Shown here one piece after another: positions 1 to 12,527 of a stretch of DNA of 64,000 nt. The stretch is from Distichodus sexfasciatus (Eukaryota > Chordata > Actinopteri > Characiformes > Distichodontidae). Location of the stretch: assembly GCA_032718565.1 (NCBI GenBank), contig JAVGVS010000022.1, forward strand, positions 496,001 to 560,000. Reading direction: 5' to 3'. How positions within the stretch are numbered: the first letter of the stretch is position 1; each line of letters opens with the position of its first letter. The position numbers were made by a program, and so were the translations under genes. Below the pieces are notes generated by a model. It was not told the origin of the DNA. It did not search any database and saw only the letters and a program-made list of their open reading frames with translations.

Positions 1-1209
1 CCAGACAAATTGTACTCTCACAGGGTTTTCAGGAGGGAACACAGGGAATTAATGAAGCAGACTAACTGTTCCCGCTCACACACGTTATTGGTTGGTGGAG
101 GAGACAGGAAGAGGTGGGCGGAATGCCATGGCCATGCTCACAGACAGCTGGCACAGCACATGCTACCTCAAATTTAAAATCTACTGCTACTTTTTGCCAA
201 CGCAGCTTCACAAGTTTTCTCTCATGTAATGATAAAAAGGAACGTTTAACACTTTAGATAACAAAATCATCTGTAATGTTCAGAACTACTGTTCTGCACG
301 TTGTGTCCTGTTCTGTGTAATACAGCGTCATAATTATTTTAAAAAGAGATAAACAAGGTCATTATTGAGGATTTTCTCTTTATTCTGGTTGGTAGTAATA
401 ACCACCATAGGCCACCAATAAATCCTGAGCACTGCAAATAAATGTATTTCACCCTCCGGTGAAGCTTCACTTAACAGTAATGTTTATTATTTAATTAAGG
501 AGTAATAAATCAACAGTCAGTGTATGGCAAGAATCTGTTGGCATTCTTGTTAGGCCCAGTAAGGAACGCCCCCAAACCTGAAACCTGATGAACACACCCT
601 CTCTGGCACAGCTGTAATGTGGTTACAGAACCTGCAATGGGAAGTAACTGATACGGTAAGTAAACTCACTCGCAGCAATTCAGAAAATGTCCAGTACCCC
701 AATATGACCATGTAACTGCAATCTTATATTTCCCAAAAGTATCACCTTAGATGCAGGACACGGGCATGGGGCAGGTGTAGGTAATCGCTTTGCATTAAAG
801 ATAAATACAAAACAGTGATAATAAATTACATCCTACAAAAGAGCCTTATTGTGTAAACCTCTCTTATCTTGTGTCAACACAGCATCCTTTCACATAATCT
901 AATCGACTTACAGATCCGCTTATGCAAACAATGGTAAATAGGCATTAAGTGGATCAGACCTGATAATTACACACAGGAGACAACATGGCTTTACCCTACT
1001 GAAGTCTGATGACAGCTCAATGACGACTGCTTTTTTCATCAACTCCCTTCTGTCTTGCTGCCAAAACAAAGCGGCCAATATTCTGACAGTCATGTGCCAA
1101 GAGAGGGAAGCCTCCAAACCCAAGTTTATAATTATGACAAAAATAATATATTTAATAAATAATATATACTCTAAGTTATATTATATTACTCGTAAAAATT
1201 TGGACTGAC
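1..1209 (-). other. runx2: runx2 intron after exon 3 (partial)
   Basis: This AT-rich stretch follows the GT donor at 1209-1208 (read on the minus strand) and runs to the window edge. The next Runt-domain exon, which should begin with the codons for KSFTLT and carry the rest of the DNA-binding fold, was sought on the minus strand and not found. It must lie beyond position 1, so this intron is longer than 1.2 kb. I see no other gene or recognisable repeat here. Confidence 0.75.
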
Positions 1210-1366
1210 CCCTGCCACTGCGGCCCACGAAGCGCAGGTCATTGAAGCGAGCCACCTGGTTCTTCATCACACCTGAAGCATTCCGCAGCTCGGCTGAATA
1301 ATTCTCATCGTTTCCTGCCATGACTGTGACAACTGTCCCATCAGGAACCTCTCCCAGCGCCACCAC
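1210..1366 (-). CDS. runx2: runx2 coding exon 3, central Runt domain
   Basis: Read on the minus strand, this 157-bp exon starts after a TCTCTGTAG acceptor and ends AGG-G before a GTCAGT donor. It encodes VVALGEVPDGTVVTVMAGND, then ENYSAELRNASGVMKNQVAR and FNDLRFVGRSGRG. This is the middle of the Runt domain, an s-type immunoglobulin fold that binds TGTGGT/ACCACA DNA and the cofactor CBF-beta in the nucleus. The arginine-rich RFVGRSGRG segment is part of the DNA-contacting loop. The exon size and its phase-1 end match what I know of vertebrate RUNX genes. GEVPDGTVV fits RUNX2 better than RUNX1, which has GDVPDGTLV. No stop or frameshift is present. The GTG-GTG at the left of the frame is V-V, not a start. 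The domain continues in exons outside the window. Confidence 0.96.
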
Positions 1367-2309
1367 CTACAGAGAGGGAAAATCATTGTCAAGTAAAATG
1401 CTTATGCAACGGTTCTGTATGCATATGTGTCACATTTCTAGGCTTTTTGTATATATTTAAAAAAAATAAAAAAGATAATTTATTTTCAGGAGTTAAATCT
1501 AACAGAGACATATTCTGTAAATGATCTATTTTATAATGTAGATTTCACTGTTGCCTTTATGGTTTTTTAATGTCTGTTTGCTTTAAATAAACATCCTGAC
1601 ACTGAGACTGTACTGAATAAGCAAGTCAATGTGTCCCTGACAATTCCATGGTTATATCCACTGTGTGTATCTGATAAACTTTTTATAAGGCACCAACAAA
1701 ATGTTAATAACATTAGTATTATCCATAACCAAAACATCATGCCATTTTATAGTAAACAATGCAGTAATATGTAATGTCGGATTATGATGGCAGCTTCATA
1801 AATAAACTCAGACCGCCGTAACACGCGGGTACGGAGAGATTACGCGCTCAGGCACAGCATTAAAAGGTCAAATAATTTAACGGAAAAACTTTTAAAGACA
1901 TATAGCTTTAGTTTGACATAAAAAATACCAAATAAATTCCAACAAAACAGTTCCCCTTTCCGCAAATTAATCATTTAATAAACAAGTCTCGCTAGAGCTT
2001 GTTAAATAATAATAATTGTAACAAAGCTGAGATGAATAAAAAGGACAAGAAAACAGCACTCCCACGATTTTAATGTCAACGGAATTAACAGCAAACTACT
2101 CTTAGTAAACAGTGTATTGTTTAATACATACGCCGTTAGAAATTATCCACACTTACTGGATTCTTATTCAATCCACTACTTTAATAAACAGTCTCTTCTG
2201 TATAATATACCTGTTAGAAATCATCCAATGCGCCGGGACATTATTTTGCTTTTATTTTTAAGGTTCCGTTTCTCAGTAAAACGGAGGAAAAGACGGAACG
2301 CAGCCTCAC
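1367..2309 (-). other. runx2: runx2 intron between exons 2 and 3 (943 bp)
   Basis: The intron is bounded by the donor AAG|GTGAGG at exon 2 and the acceptor CTCTGTAG at exon 3. Both exon ends are in phase 0 here, so the frame is kept. It is AT-rich with no recognised repeat or RNA gene. Confidence 0.85.
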
Positions 2310-2609
2310 CTTAAAGGCGACCGGGAGAGTTTTGTTGCACCTCCAGTGAGACGGCAGCACGGAGCAGAGGAAATTGGGGCTGTCGGTGCGGACGAGCTCG
2401 GCGGGATGGTCGGCGATGATCTCGGCCATGGAGCGGTTCTGGTTCTCTTGTGGGCGAAGCCTTACTGCTGCTGCTGCTGCTGCCGTTATCGCCGCGTCCT
2501 GCTGCCCCGAAACGCTGTTCACCTCGTTCATCTTCACCGGAACCGGCTGCAGGCTGCTGGACGGCGGACTGAACCTCCGGCTCGCACTGGGGTCTACGGG
2601 AATGCGCAT
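2310..2609 (-). CDS. runx2: runx2 coding exon 2 with P2 start; N-terminus and start of Runt domain
   Basis: Translation from the ATG at 2609 (minus strand) gives 100 codons beginning MRIPVDPSASRRFSPPSSS, the hallmark N-terminus of the proximal-promoter (P2) RUNX isoform. A short Q/A region follows (about residues 36-50: one QQ, an AA and a run of six alanines) where mammalian RUNX2 has long glutamine and alanine tracts. Then come RLRP, MAEIIADHPAELVRTDSPNF and LCSVLPSHWRCNKTLPVAFK, which start the Runt domain and include its SHWRCNK DNA-contact segment. MxEIIADHPAELV is RUNX2-like; RUNX3 has a different sequence here. The exon ends at AAG|GTGAGG. P1 transcripts enter this exon at 2593 through the acceptor CCCGTAG|AC, which lies inside the codons for MRIPVD; the D is completed by the G from the distal exon. 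The frame stays open upstream of 2609 without an in-frame ATG, so MRIPVD is the start. Confidence 0.96.
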
Positions 2610-3340
2610 CACAGCGGCGTAAATTAACAAAGAGGTGAGTAGGTAAGTTAAGTGAGTAAAACGAGCCGTGAGCGCGCGAGCTTTGAGGCTCCTCTCCCGC
2701 GTCGCGTGGAGAAGCGCGTCTCCGCTCCGACACACCGAGCACGCAACAAATGAGTTTCGGAAGTGGCGCCGGTTGTTGAAATCCGGTAAAGTGAAGCCTC
2801 ACTGCGCCACTTCAGCTCCCAACTCGGTACTGAGTCGTCATTTATTCAGCTCCACGTTTACCTTCACGAAAGCACCGAAAACGCCGTGCGTAACGCAACG
2901 CGCCCGCCTCTGTCAGATTTTTGCAACTTTCCCTCCACTTCGAATTCTCACAAGAATGTAGTGTTCCACCTGGAAAGCGTCAACCTTTCCCGAACATTTA
3001 TGTAAGCCTCGTTTTCTTGGATTGCTTCAGTCCTAACCGCTACACTCTGATTCGAATGAAAACGAATAAAACAAGAAGCGCAGTTCTCCCAGTGAGCGAG
3101 CGCGACCCGAGTCGGCGCCCCGCTCCTATCACGGTAAACAAACAGGTAAACTTCGGTAAGATTAAACGTCGTAAAGGCTTGTGGTGAGTAAAATGAAACG
3201 AGCTTATGGGAGGTAAGCGTTTGTTGCCCTCCCGTGTGGTTAGCTTTTGAAGGCTGGGATTTTATTCCTCCGCGTCGCTCTTTTTTTGTGGTTTCCAACT
3301 CGGGCGCGAGGCACAACGCCGCCGCCGCCGCCACGTGGTG
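2610..3340 (-). promoter_or_regulatory. runx2: runx2 P2 5'UTR and proximal promoter, CpG-rich
   Basis: The sequence upstream of the P2 ATG is GC- and CpG-rich compared with the AT-rich introns, from about 2.3 to 3.35 kb. It ends in a short CCG triplet run at about 3318-3332 next to a CACGTG E-box. Several long frames appear on both strands, but they are a by-product of base composition and resemble nothing I know. A CpG-island P2 promoter is expected from other vertebrate RUNX genes. The transcription start cannot be placed by eye. A divergent promoter for a plus-strand gene is possible here too. Confidence 0.7.
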
Positions 3341-3393
3341 TCTGAAGTCACGGCTAATGGATTATTGCGAAATTCGTTGAGTTAATATCGAAA

Positions 3394-3893
3394 TATGGTG
3401 TAAAGAATACTGAAGACCTGTACTTAAGTGCAAGTACTGTTCGAATGCTACAAATCTCAATTACAAGTTAATGTACTTGTGTCAAAAAGTACTTAGGCAA
3501 AGGAACTAAACTTTTCTCAAAAACTACTGTAGTTTCTAATAGTTACTTTTCAGCTGTTGATACTTATTGAATAAACATTCTACGCCATTTCTAGGCCAAT
3601 ATTTATTTATTTATTTGTTTGTTTGTGAAGGCATGTTTTAAAAATTATCTTACGAAAATTATATGGCTATTGTAGGGACTAATAATCATATATGAACACA
3701 CACTACTTAAAGGTTGGTCAGATCTTTGAATATTAGTTCAAACTGTATGAATACTCAGTAATGAAATACTTTAAATGCAGTGAATTAGATTACTTTAATT
3801 TGTACTCAAGTACAAGCAAAATATACTCCAAAGTGCAAGTACCTGCAAAACTACTCAATTACATTGACACAGCTGTAATCCTACACCCCTAAT
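3394..3893. mobile_element. Old non-autonomous hAT-like element (Tol2-type ends)
   Basis: The left end reads GGTGTAAAGAATACT followed by many GTACTTAAGTGCAAGTACT-like words. The right end is the reverse complement of AGGGGTGTAGGATTACAG, preceded by GTACTTGAGTACA-type words. These are the ends and internal composition of fish hAT elements related to Tol2 (CAGAGGTGTAAAGTACTTGAG...). No transposase frame remains and no clean 8-bp target duplication is visible, so it is a degraded MITE-like copy within the P1-P2 intron. Confidence 0.6.
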
Positions 3894-6800
3894 AACAACA
3901 GCAATGATCAAAACATTTCCTGCTGTAAATTTTGGACCAAAAAGCTAATCCTTTTGATGTTGCTTAATTGGTCTGATTGTTTTAGGCCCTGATTGGATGT
4001 TGAAGTCTAGAGATGCACAGTAATGAACAAATTTCTTTTTGATTTTTGTGATCTGCATCATGCATTTTCTTAACGTTCTGGCTTATTCTACCATGTTTAC
4101 CATCTTAAATTTGCTTTTGAAGTGAGACGAGATGATCTCTAGTTTATATATTTGGAAAAAAGTAGCTCAGGTTTTTAAGTACCAACTAAAACAATTAAAC
4201 GTAGGCCAGTCATTATTGAAATATAATATAATCGAGTATGACCAAGAATCCTGTCATATTATTCAACATAGAGCATTAATTAGGCTAGTTTAAATATTAA
4301 TTAATTAACATGTGGCTGATTTAGTGTGGTGTCTCATTTCATTGTGCTTGAGTCTTGAAGTCCTGTTCTTTTTCATGGACATTTAAACTAGTCCAGGTAA
4401 TAAGACTTGTGTAACAATTTGTGTAATTTAGCCATAATTATATGAATGTGAATATGAAATCACAAATAAATATACAGGGCAATTTATTGCAAGTCACTTT
4501 TTATTATTGGTTTTCACATCCCTGGAGAATCCATACATTTTTTAGAGCAGAGGATCAAAAATTCCAGTAACCCCTAATTACACTGTATATTGTTCCCTGA
4601 AAAGTAGGGTTGAGGTACAGATGTACTTTTTGTGTATGTTTCTGACCTAGAGTTATTTCATACCCCACATTTGCAGACTGGCAAAAATAGAGTCAGTGCT
4701 TGGTTTTTGCTAAGTTATCTTTGGTACTAAAATGAAATTAAGAAAACTAAAGAGCAGAAAGGTTTCATTTCACTACCCAGATTTGTGTGTATGTGTGTGT
4801 GTGTGTGTAAATGTCTGTCTGAGGATGTGGGAGGACCAGAAAAAGTCTCAGCAAGCACTGGAGCGCATATGGCACATCGTTATGATAGAGGAGGAAAAAA
4901 TCAAAAAGCCTATTGAATTACACTCCCTCTCTTTCTGTCCAGAACACCCAAAAATATGTCTCAGGTTGGCCAACATTCTAAAAGATCAGCTTTAAATTTA
5001 TGGACAGATAAATCAGTACAGTTGTAATTAAAGTCGTAATGGTATTAAACATATCCATGCTAAAATTGCACTGTATATTATTCAAACAGTCTGGGATCTC
5101 AAGTTTGTCTACATATTGCTTTCTCTATCATTTAGACGCTTGGGGCAAAAAAGAAAGTGTGCAGAGTGGAAAAAAGTGTTGTTTTATGAGACTGCTTCTA
5201 AGACAATACTGCTGGCGATCGCTCACAAAAACAGTTTGCTCTAAAAGGTAATTTATCAGTGATGTGCGAGCATTGTGACAATCAGTAAAGCGATGGCGCA
5301 AATAAAACTTAATAGCAGGAAAGAAAGGCGGTCTACATGCCCGAACAGAGCCGTGTGTTAAGTCATACACAAAGAGATATCAAAGAGCATTTGTCACATC
5401 TGAATCCACTTTGCCGTACAGTATGGGCGCCATCTGCCAGCAATATCGGTGCGGGGTGTACGCACTTAATTTCAATCATTCACTGTGCCTCGAGACCAGG
5501 GCTCTGCCCACTCCTTTTTTGGGCTCTTCGTTTGATGTTGTAATGAGCCAAGAGCGGCCCACACAGCCGGCTGGGGCAGAGCCACAGAGGCACGACGCTG
5601 CAGCCCTCCGGTATAAGCAAGGACACACGCGGGTTTGCTGTTCACAAATCATCACTTTTTTCTGTCCTCAAATCCTCATGTCTGAATCAAAAATTATCAT
5701 GTGATATGCTCAGTTTGCACTGACAGAAAACAAGGCCTCCCACAACCACCATCAGTGTAGTTTGGAGACGGTCGTGATAAGACGATAGATTGAGACCCAC
5801 TCACCTATCTGGCATTCAGACAGACTCCAGTGAATGAAACTCTGACATGCCAGCCTCCAACGCAGCCAGACAAGTAGTTTGTGCAACAATCGGGCCGACA
5901 CGGCTTTTTTCTTGCTCCGGTGGAGATCCACACCTTATTATAAGCGATGACACGAGACAAAGAAGCCATTGTTGACTGGTAATGTAAACACAAGGAGACA
6001 CTGAGCTCCAGGGCTGTAATGATATCCAAATGACTTCAATTGAGATTCATAAAGCTCCGGGATTATGTAACGTGCTACATTAGTGTTTTTCTGCGTCTCT
6101 CTCTCTCTCTCTCTCGTTCTTTCCCGTCCTGCGTTCTTTCGTCGGTCGGGAGGAAAAATACAGCCAGTTAAGTCTCGGGATCAAGGCTCCATTTCACAGT
6201 GGTGCATTTTTGGAGACACTTAATTATGGCTTTATGTGTGGAGCGTTTTGATGGGGGCCACAGAACCTTCCAGTTTTGAAACAGTTACTTTCCATCCTTG
6301 GCAGGCAACAGACATTTGGGGAGAGAGAAAGAGAGAGAGAAATGATACATACACAGAAATCATACTCCTTACCTCATCAGGAAGACCTCCTCAACTCCTC
6401 TCCTTCCCCTAGATTTAATCTAAGCCCATAATTACTATTTGTCACTGACAGGTCGGTGACATCACCACAGAAGACAGCAGCGTGGCCTTAAAGCCCAACT
6501 CGCCAAGCTAACAAGTAACGGCGGCGGATCCGTCTACCCGGCAAATCACAACCGCGCCAAAAATGTGGGAGAGATGGAGCGAGTGGACGGACAGAGAGAA
6601 GGAAGGGTAGGAGAATTTCCATAAAGGGGGTTAAAAGTGGAGCGCGTGTACGCCTCGTGTCTGCCTGTTTTTTTGGATGAGAGCAGTGTGGAGCATGGCA
6701 ACCTCGTCTGGAAATCAGTGTTGGGATGGAGGGTTGCTGTGGTGTGTGTGTGGAGGTTGTGGGGGGAGAGCTGGCTACAAAGGCAATTTCCTTTTTGCTC

Positions 6801-8280
6801 TTATTGGCATGACAGTCTGCCGCCTCCAGCCTTCATGGAGGTCCCTAATTGAGATCACTTGTACTTAAAAATAGGAACAGAAAAGGAACTTCTGCGGCTT
6901 GCGAAGGGGAAAGAAATAAAGGGCGTTGATATATGACGAAGGCTGCCATTAAAACCTCGTAACGGCGGACTCCAGTGTTAAGGGCTCAGGTTGCTGTGTC
7001 GAGGCTCTCGCTTAGGTGTTCAGACATTACACACCAGCCTCATTTACTCTGATGAAGTGGTCCTGTAGCGGTGGCGAAGGTGTGCTCTGAAGGCTTGTGT
7101 CATTATTGTTGTCTGTACAAACTCGCGTTGTCGAAACACGCCGTAGAACGTGTAAATTGGCTGTAGGCTGTTTACTGTGGTTTCAACACAGAACATTGCA
7201 AATTTTTCGTAGGATCTTGTGTTTTAGAGATGTGTCTTCACATTGGATTTGCTCCTGTTGCTCAGATTTATGTAATTAACAAAGTTTTATTAAATTAAAC
7301 ATAAAAAAGAGGTTATATGGGGATTTGAGCAGCCCTCACTCCTGAAGTCTGGGTGTCATTTTTTTCGTCAAGAGGCTGTTTATTTTGGACCCAAAATAAG
7401 GCCAAAATTCCACCTCACACTTTTTCCCCCCTTCCGCTGCGGATCATGCGGGTCTACTTCCTTTCCAAATCTGCCCAGTAAGTTGAAAAATATTTATAGT
7501 AGATTTGCAAGACACGCCGTTCTCATGTATCCGCCGCCGTTTAGTGCCGTTCCGTGTGCGAGGTGAGACTAGCGGCAGATTTATGGATGGGGGGATTTCG
7601 CCTCGCCCCGCACTCGATTGAAAATGATTTATTGGTGGTGTAACGTGGGCCGGTGACGGATCGAGGAACCGGACGACAGCCCAAACAGGCAGGTATCCAG
7701 GGCGTGAGTCACAGGGGAGCTATCGGCTATCGCTGCAGACATTGCCCAGCTCGGGTGTTTGGGATGGAAGAAGGCTCGCACCCAGGTGATCCACAGGAAA
7801 CAGGATGGAAAGGAGGAGTGGAATATCGAGCAAGACACCCAGTGCATCGCTCTTCCTTCTCATAAGCCTTTAGACAGGCTGAGAGGATAATATAGCCATA
7901 TGTGCACAGCAGTAGATTAAATGAATTATTCCAGGACGTCAAAACTCTGTGGAACAAGGTGGTTTGCTTGGCCAATGCTCCAATATTTCTTTGCGAAAAA
8001 ATAAAGCTGCCATTGTTTGCAAGAAACTCAATCATTCTTGCAGGGAGGAGGCCTGTCTGCTCTCCTATTCTTCCAGACTTAAACTAGACTTGGTCCTAAG
8101 TGAGGCTTAAGTGAAAAATGGGCAAGCTTGCAACTTTAGGTTATGCTCAAGATAGTGAGGTTGAATAAGTTGACAGAAAGAAAATAAATAAATAGTAAGA
8201 CTTTATGGAAGGAAAAAAACAAGAAGTTGCTCCAACTATTTAAATTTTAGCTTAAAAGGCCAGACCTGATGAAGATTGTT
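3894..8280. other. runx2: P1-P2 intron, no gene recognised
   Basis: No convincing exon is seen. The stretch has a TG microsatellite at about 4783-4809 and a TC run at about 6095-6114. The part from roughly 5.4 to 8.0 kb is less AT-rich and free of recognisable repeats. It could hold conserved intronic regulatory sequence, but that needs an alignment to show. Short frames here (for example 4732-4995 and 7653-7865) have no recognisable protein similarity. Confidence 0.5.
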
Positions 8281-8600
8281 CCAGGTCAGGAGTTGCAAAC
8301 CTGTCGATCACAATCGGCCGGTAGATCTTTGAGTCATTCACGTTAGAGCCCGAATATAAGAGGGAAAAATATATTCAATCTCGCCTTATTAACTTTTGGT
8401 TTTGCAAGCGCCTCCCTCTCTATTGGACCAGTTGCATAGTAGCATGAAAGCGACCAATGAGATAAGAGAAAAATGATTTCTTAAATTGACCAATGAGAAG
8501 TGTTCTTGCTGTAGATATTAGTGATGGGAATTCCGACTCCTTTAAAAGAGCTGGTTCTCATGGCTCGCCTCACATTAAAAGACTCGGCACCCTAGTGTCT
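8281..8600. mobile_element. Probable hAT-derived fragments
   Basis: Two starts resembling fish hAT ends occur close together: CAGGAGTTGCAAACCTGTCG near 8287, followed by a GGCCGGTAGATC stretch, and TAGTGATGGGAATTCCGACT at 8519, followed by AAAGAGCTGGTTCTC. The second matches a terminus common in fish non-autonomous hAT elements. Neither opposite end was found, so these are truncated remnants and the boundaries are approximate. Confidence 0.35.
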
Positions 8601-11600
8601 CTTCAAATTTTTTTGTTTCTTAAATTAATTTATTGCTAAAAATAATGTAAAATTATGTGTAAAATGAATTACTAATGTACCAAACATACGTGTGTATCAA
8701 TTTTTGATTATTTATATGGCTTATTATACTCAACATTCAACAGATCGCTACAAAAAAATTATGTTAAAGTACAAAAACAAATACCCATCTCAATTTGACA
8801 AAAAAGATCTTTTTTTCTGTTTTTGCTGTCTTTTTCTCTCAGTGCTTCGATGGGTAGATCTTGTCTTTCCCTAGAGCTGAGGTCAGGGATTTTGGGCTAG
8901 AAAAGCTGTGCTGACCAATGTTCTAGTTAATGTGGAAAACAGTGAATAAGTGTTCGTAGAAACATTTGAAATAATTGAAACACAAAATGGACAACAGCAG
9001 GACTTCACACAAGAGTGAGTTACTATCTATCGAGTTGTAATGTAACAGGATTATGTCAGCACTGAAGTCACTGATAACCATACTCAGGTGGCAGATCATG
9101 GGTTCCATTTATGGAAATTCTAATTATAGTTCAAAAAAAATGTTTTATTGCAAGAGATCACACTTTTCTTCTTTATAACTGCACATGACAAAGCTAATAT
9201 TTCAACCCAACAGTAAGCAGTCCAGATTTGATGGGGTGTGGGAAATAAAGTTACAGTTTCGTAATCTCTCCATTCAACAAAATAAACACCTAAAGCTCCC
9301 TCATCAAGAGCATCAGAAAACAGTTTTAGAAAAATGACGCATTTGTGCCATATTTTGAAATTCTAAATGATGGCTAATTTAGACAGTTCAGCTGAACTCA
9401 AAACAATTTCAGTCTGTGAGCCAGAGGTTGCTAAATCCCATTGGGAGAATTTATTTTATTGGTAATCGTCCTACTTTGCGAGTGATGGGCCTGCGGTCTG
9501 CCTGTGACATACCAGTGCAATCTAGACAGTTTCAGAATTGACTGAAATGACTCTTTGGCATTTTGACTGTGGATCTCAGATGTCTCGAGTTGACTGTGTT
9601 ACACTCCACCTTAAAGTTGTTCTTAAACACTGCAAAGCTTAAACAGAGCTGACACTCCCTGCATTTTATGAATACTTGTATAATACTCTCAACTTTTATA
9701 AAAGTTGATATATGTAGTTAATATATTTGTCTATTTTAAATCAGTTACTTTAAAATCAAAATCAGAAAGATAAATAACCTAATAAAGTCTGAAACAGTAA
9801 ATCTCAATATAATTACAAACTAAAAAAATGGCATTTTAATGAGAGTAGTGAAGCACTCTTGGAAGTTCCTTTAAAGTTGTGTGGATCAGTCTTTCACCTT
9901 TTTAATTAACTAGCACAGTGCTAGTTTAATTATCATTATTATACTTATCATAAATCTCTTCCTCTGAGGCATCTAGTCTATTAAAAAACATCATTAGTCT
10001 TCCATTGAGCTTTTGCCACAAAAAGCCACAAAAAACAACTCTGCACTTTCATGAATTCCCTTGTGCAAAGTGTTAGGTCTGTTTAAGTTTTTCACTTTGA
10101 GAATTTGCCTTAGTACAGTCTGTTTTGGATTCACAAAGATGGGAGGATTATTTCAGATCCAAATACCATACCAACGTTATTTATGAAAAATTAGAGTACA
10201 GGAAAGTGTAGAATTTTCTATTTTGTGCTTGACAAAATGTGTATTTAGTCAGGGTTACAAAATGCACTGGTTTAATTAGCATTAGCATAGACTGACAGCA
10301 GGACTTGACTTAACGAGATTGTGCTTCAGATTCCCTGAGAAGTGTGTTAGAATCATTCTGGAGTGTGTGCTGTCAGTGAACCAAACTGCACTGTTCCTGA
10401 AGGCCAGAGGAAGGGAGTGTATGTCTGTAGTTGGGTGTGAATTTCCACAGGCCTGCATGTACACACCACCATACGGTTGCTGTGTGACCGTGGCTTGTTC
10501 TGTGTTGAAATCCACATGTGGGCTTTGTGGGCAGTAACTAGTAAAGGAGACATTGCTCTGGAACTCAGTAAGTAAGTCATATTTAGTTGGAGTGTTTTTT
10601 TCTTCTGCTCAATCCCTTGAGAAATTCATGAACTAAAGAGCTCAATGCTTACACACCTTTTTTTTGCAGATCAAATTATGAAGCTTATACAATAAACTTT
10701 AAAACTTGATCTGATTTGAATTCTACAAATGTTTCTACATGACTCCAAAAATGTGTCAACTCTTCAAAGGAACTTTTCAGTCCAGTTTTGAAGTTTTCCT
10801 CAGTAAAAAGAAGACTGTATGCAAACTGTTGGGCACAGAGCTAAATTCAGCCTGCTCTGAATTCCTTAGAAAAACACAATTTATTTGGAAAGTCAATCAA
10901 CAGTAACGAATTAAGAGGGAAAATAGAAAGTCTGAGAATGTGGCATTTTAAAGTCGGAGCTTGTGCTTTGAAGTGTATATTCTCATGTAAGGGTGCTTGT
11001 GGTTTTTAAAAAATGTAAGTGTAAAAAACAATGTGAGGGGAAAAAAACACTGTTTTCAGGTCCTCTGGGACAGTTCTTGTTAAATTTATGTCTCTGTTCT
11101 TAACAGCCTCATCCCAAAGCCAGACGCCCTGCTTCTAAAACGCACAAAACAACAAGAAGCAGACAAGAGACGGCTCCGGCAAAAACAAATCTGTAGGACT
11201 CACACGTCAAGACTGCGAATGAGAAAACAGCTGTAAAGACCATTTGCTTTGTTGTGCCACTAAAATGTGCACATTTAGCCATGTATATGCATTGTGGGGC
11301 TGCTGTCACAAACACATGGGATTGGATATGTGCATCAGTGCGTCAATTTGGACAGTTGGAGTACCGTTAACTCTGATTTTATGACTATTGATACATGTTG
11401 ATCTTCTTTTGCTGCGTCATGATCACACAAGCCTGTCAAAAAACAACATAAACTTTCAAAAAACAACATATTCTAGATCTGGCTCTTGGAATGTATCCAA
11501 AATGACGCTAATTAATCCCGACATTCAGAATTGCTCAATCACATAGTCTTGCTCTTATCAATTGATTAAATTAATTTATACTTGCTTAATTGCATGCATT

Positions 11601-12527
11601 CATAAATTATCCTCTTTAAAAAAAACAACAAAAAATTGTCATAATCAGTCGCATGCCGCGGCCCATCCAAAGAAGTTATGTTAAAATAAAATAAATAATT
11701 AAGAATTAATTATAATTAATTTAAAACATGCGTGATTGATTTCACCCAACTTCTAGGGTTCTGCAACTACGCTGGCTTAATGTAACCCCAGGAGGACTCT
11801 TTATTACACATTTCTATAAAATAAAGATTCTTTTTGAATTGCAATTTCAAAAACCTATTTTGAAAATTACAAAAATATTTAATGTTTCGTATGAAACCCT
11901 TTTTTGTCTTCATACACAAGCAAGGATTACTGAATATACATTTCTTCGGAATTACAGATTTTTTCCCGAGCCAGACACCATAACGACAACCATTAAAAAT
12001 AGAATATTTATCTCTAAAAGGTTTAACTTTCTCTTTTGTGTGGTACAAAATGGCATCTCACTTAACTTTGGCAGGGTTAAATCGAGAACTGGTTTAATTA
12101 ACAATAAAAAGGATTGATAGCAAAACTTAGCTTAACGTTCCACATCATGTAGAAGTAATCATGATACTGATTTCAAGCCACTACATCCAACCCGACCTGC
12201 ATGTCCCGTGGCTTAATATAACCACACGGCTCCCAGGATGACAGACAAACCTGAACTACGAGGTAGAAAGATGCACCCAAATCCCCCTCCTCTTTCGCAC
12301 CTCAGGGCGTTTTAAAGGCATGAAAAAAATACCAGCCTGTCGCTACTTCAAAGCCAGTTACTAAACACAGTATCAACATACACGCTCACCCTCCCCTTTG
12401 TATTCAAAGCAGATATGATTTCAGCCGTTGCAAAGGCCAGCGTAGGCGAGCGTGTGCCTCAAAACCCCATTGTGCCAGGACGGGATGCGACGCAGGTGCT
12501 GAGACAGCGTTTCGGGGGCATTCCCAG
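8601..12527. other. runx2: P1-P2 intron, AT-rich, no gene recognised
   Basis: The DNA is AT-rich, with homopolymer runs and short spurious frames on both strands. I saw no splice-flanked coding block, RNA gene or clear repeat boundary. From about 12.18 kb the base composition rises just before the hAT-like element at 12.53 kb. Confidence 0.5.

Noticed and set aside
1..1209. Search for the next Runt-domain exon (KSFTLTITVF)
   Set aside because: No minus-strand match. The exon must lie outside the window.
2311..2802. 163-codon minus-strand frame overlapping runx2 exon 2 in another frame
   Set aside because: A shadow of the real exon. The exon 2 frame gives the unmistakable RUNX sequence; this one gives an R/S/P-rich composition product.
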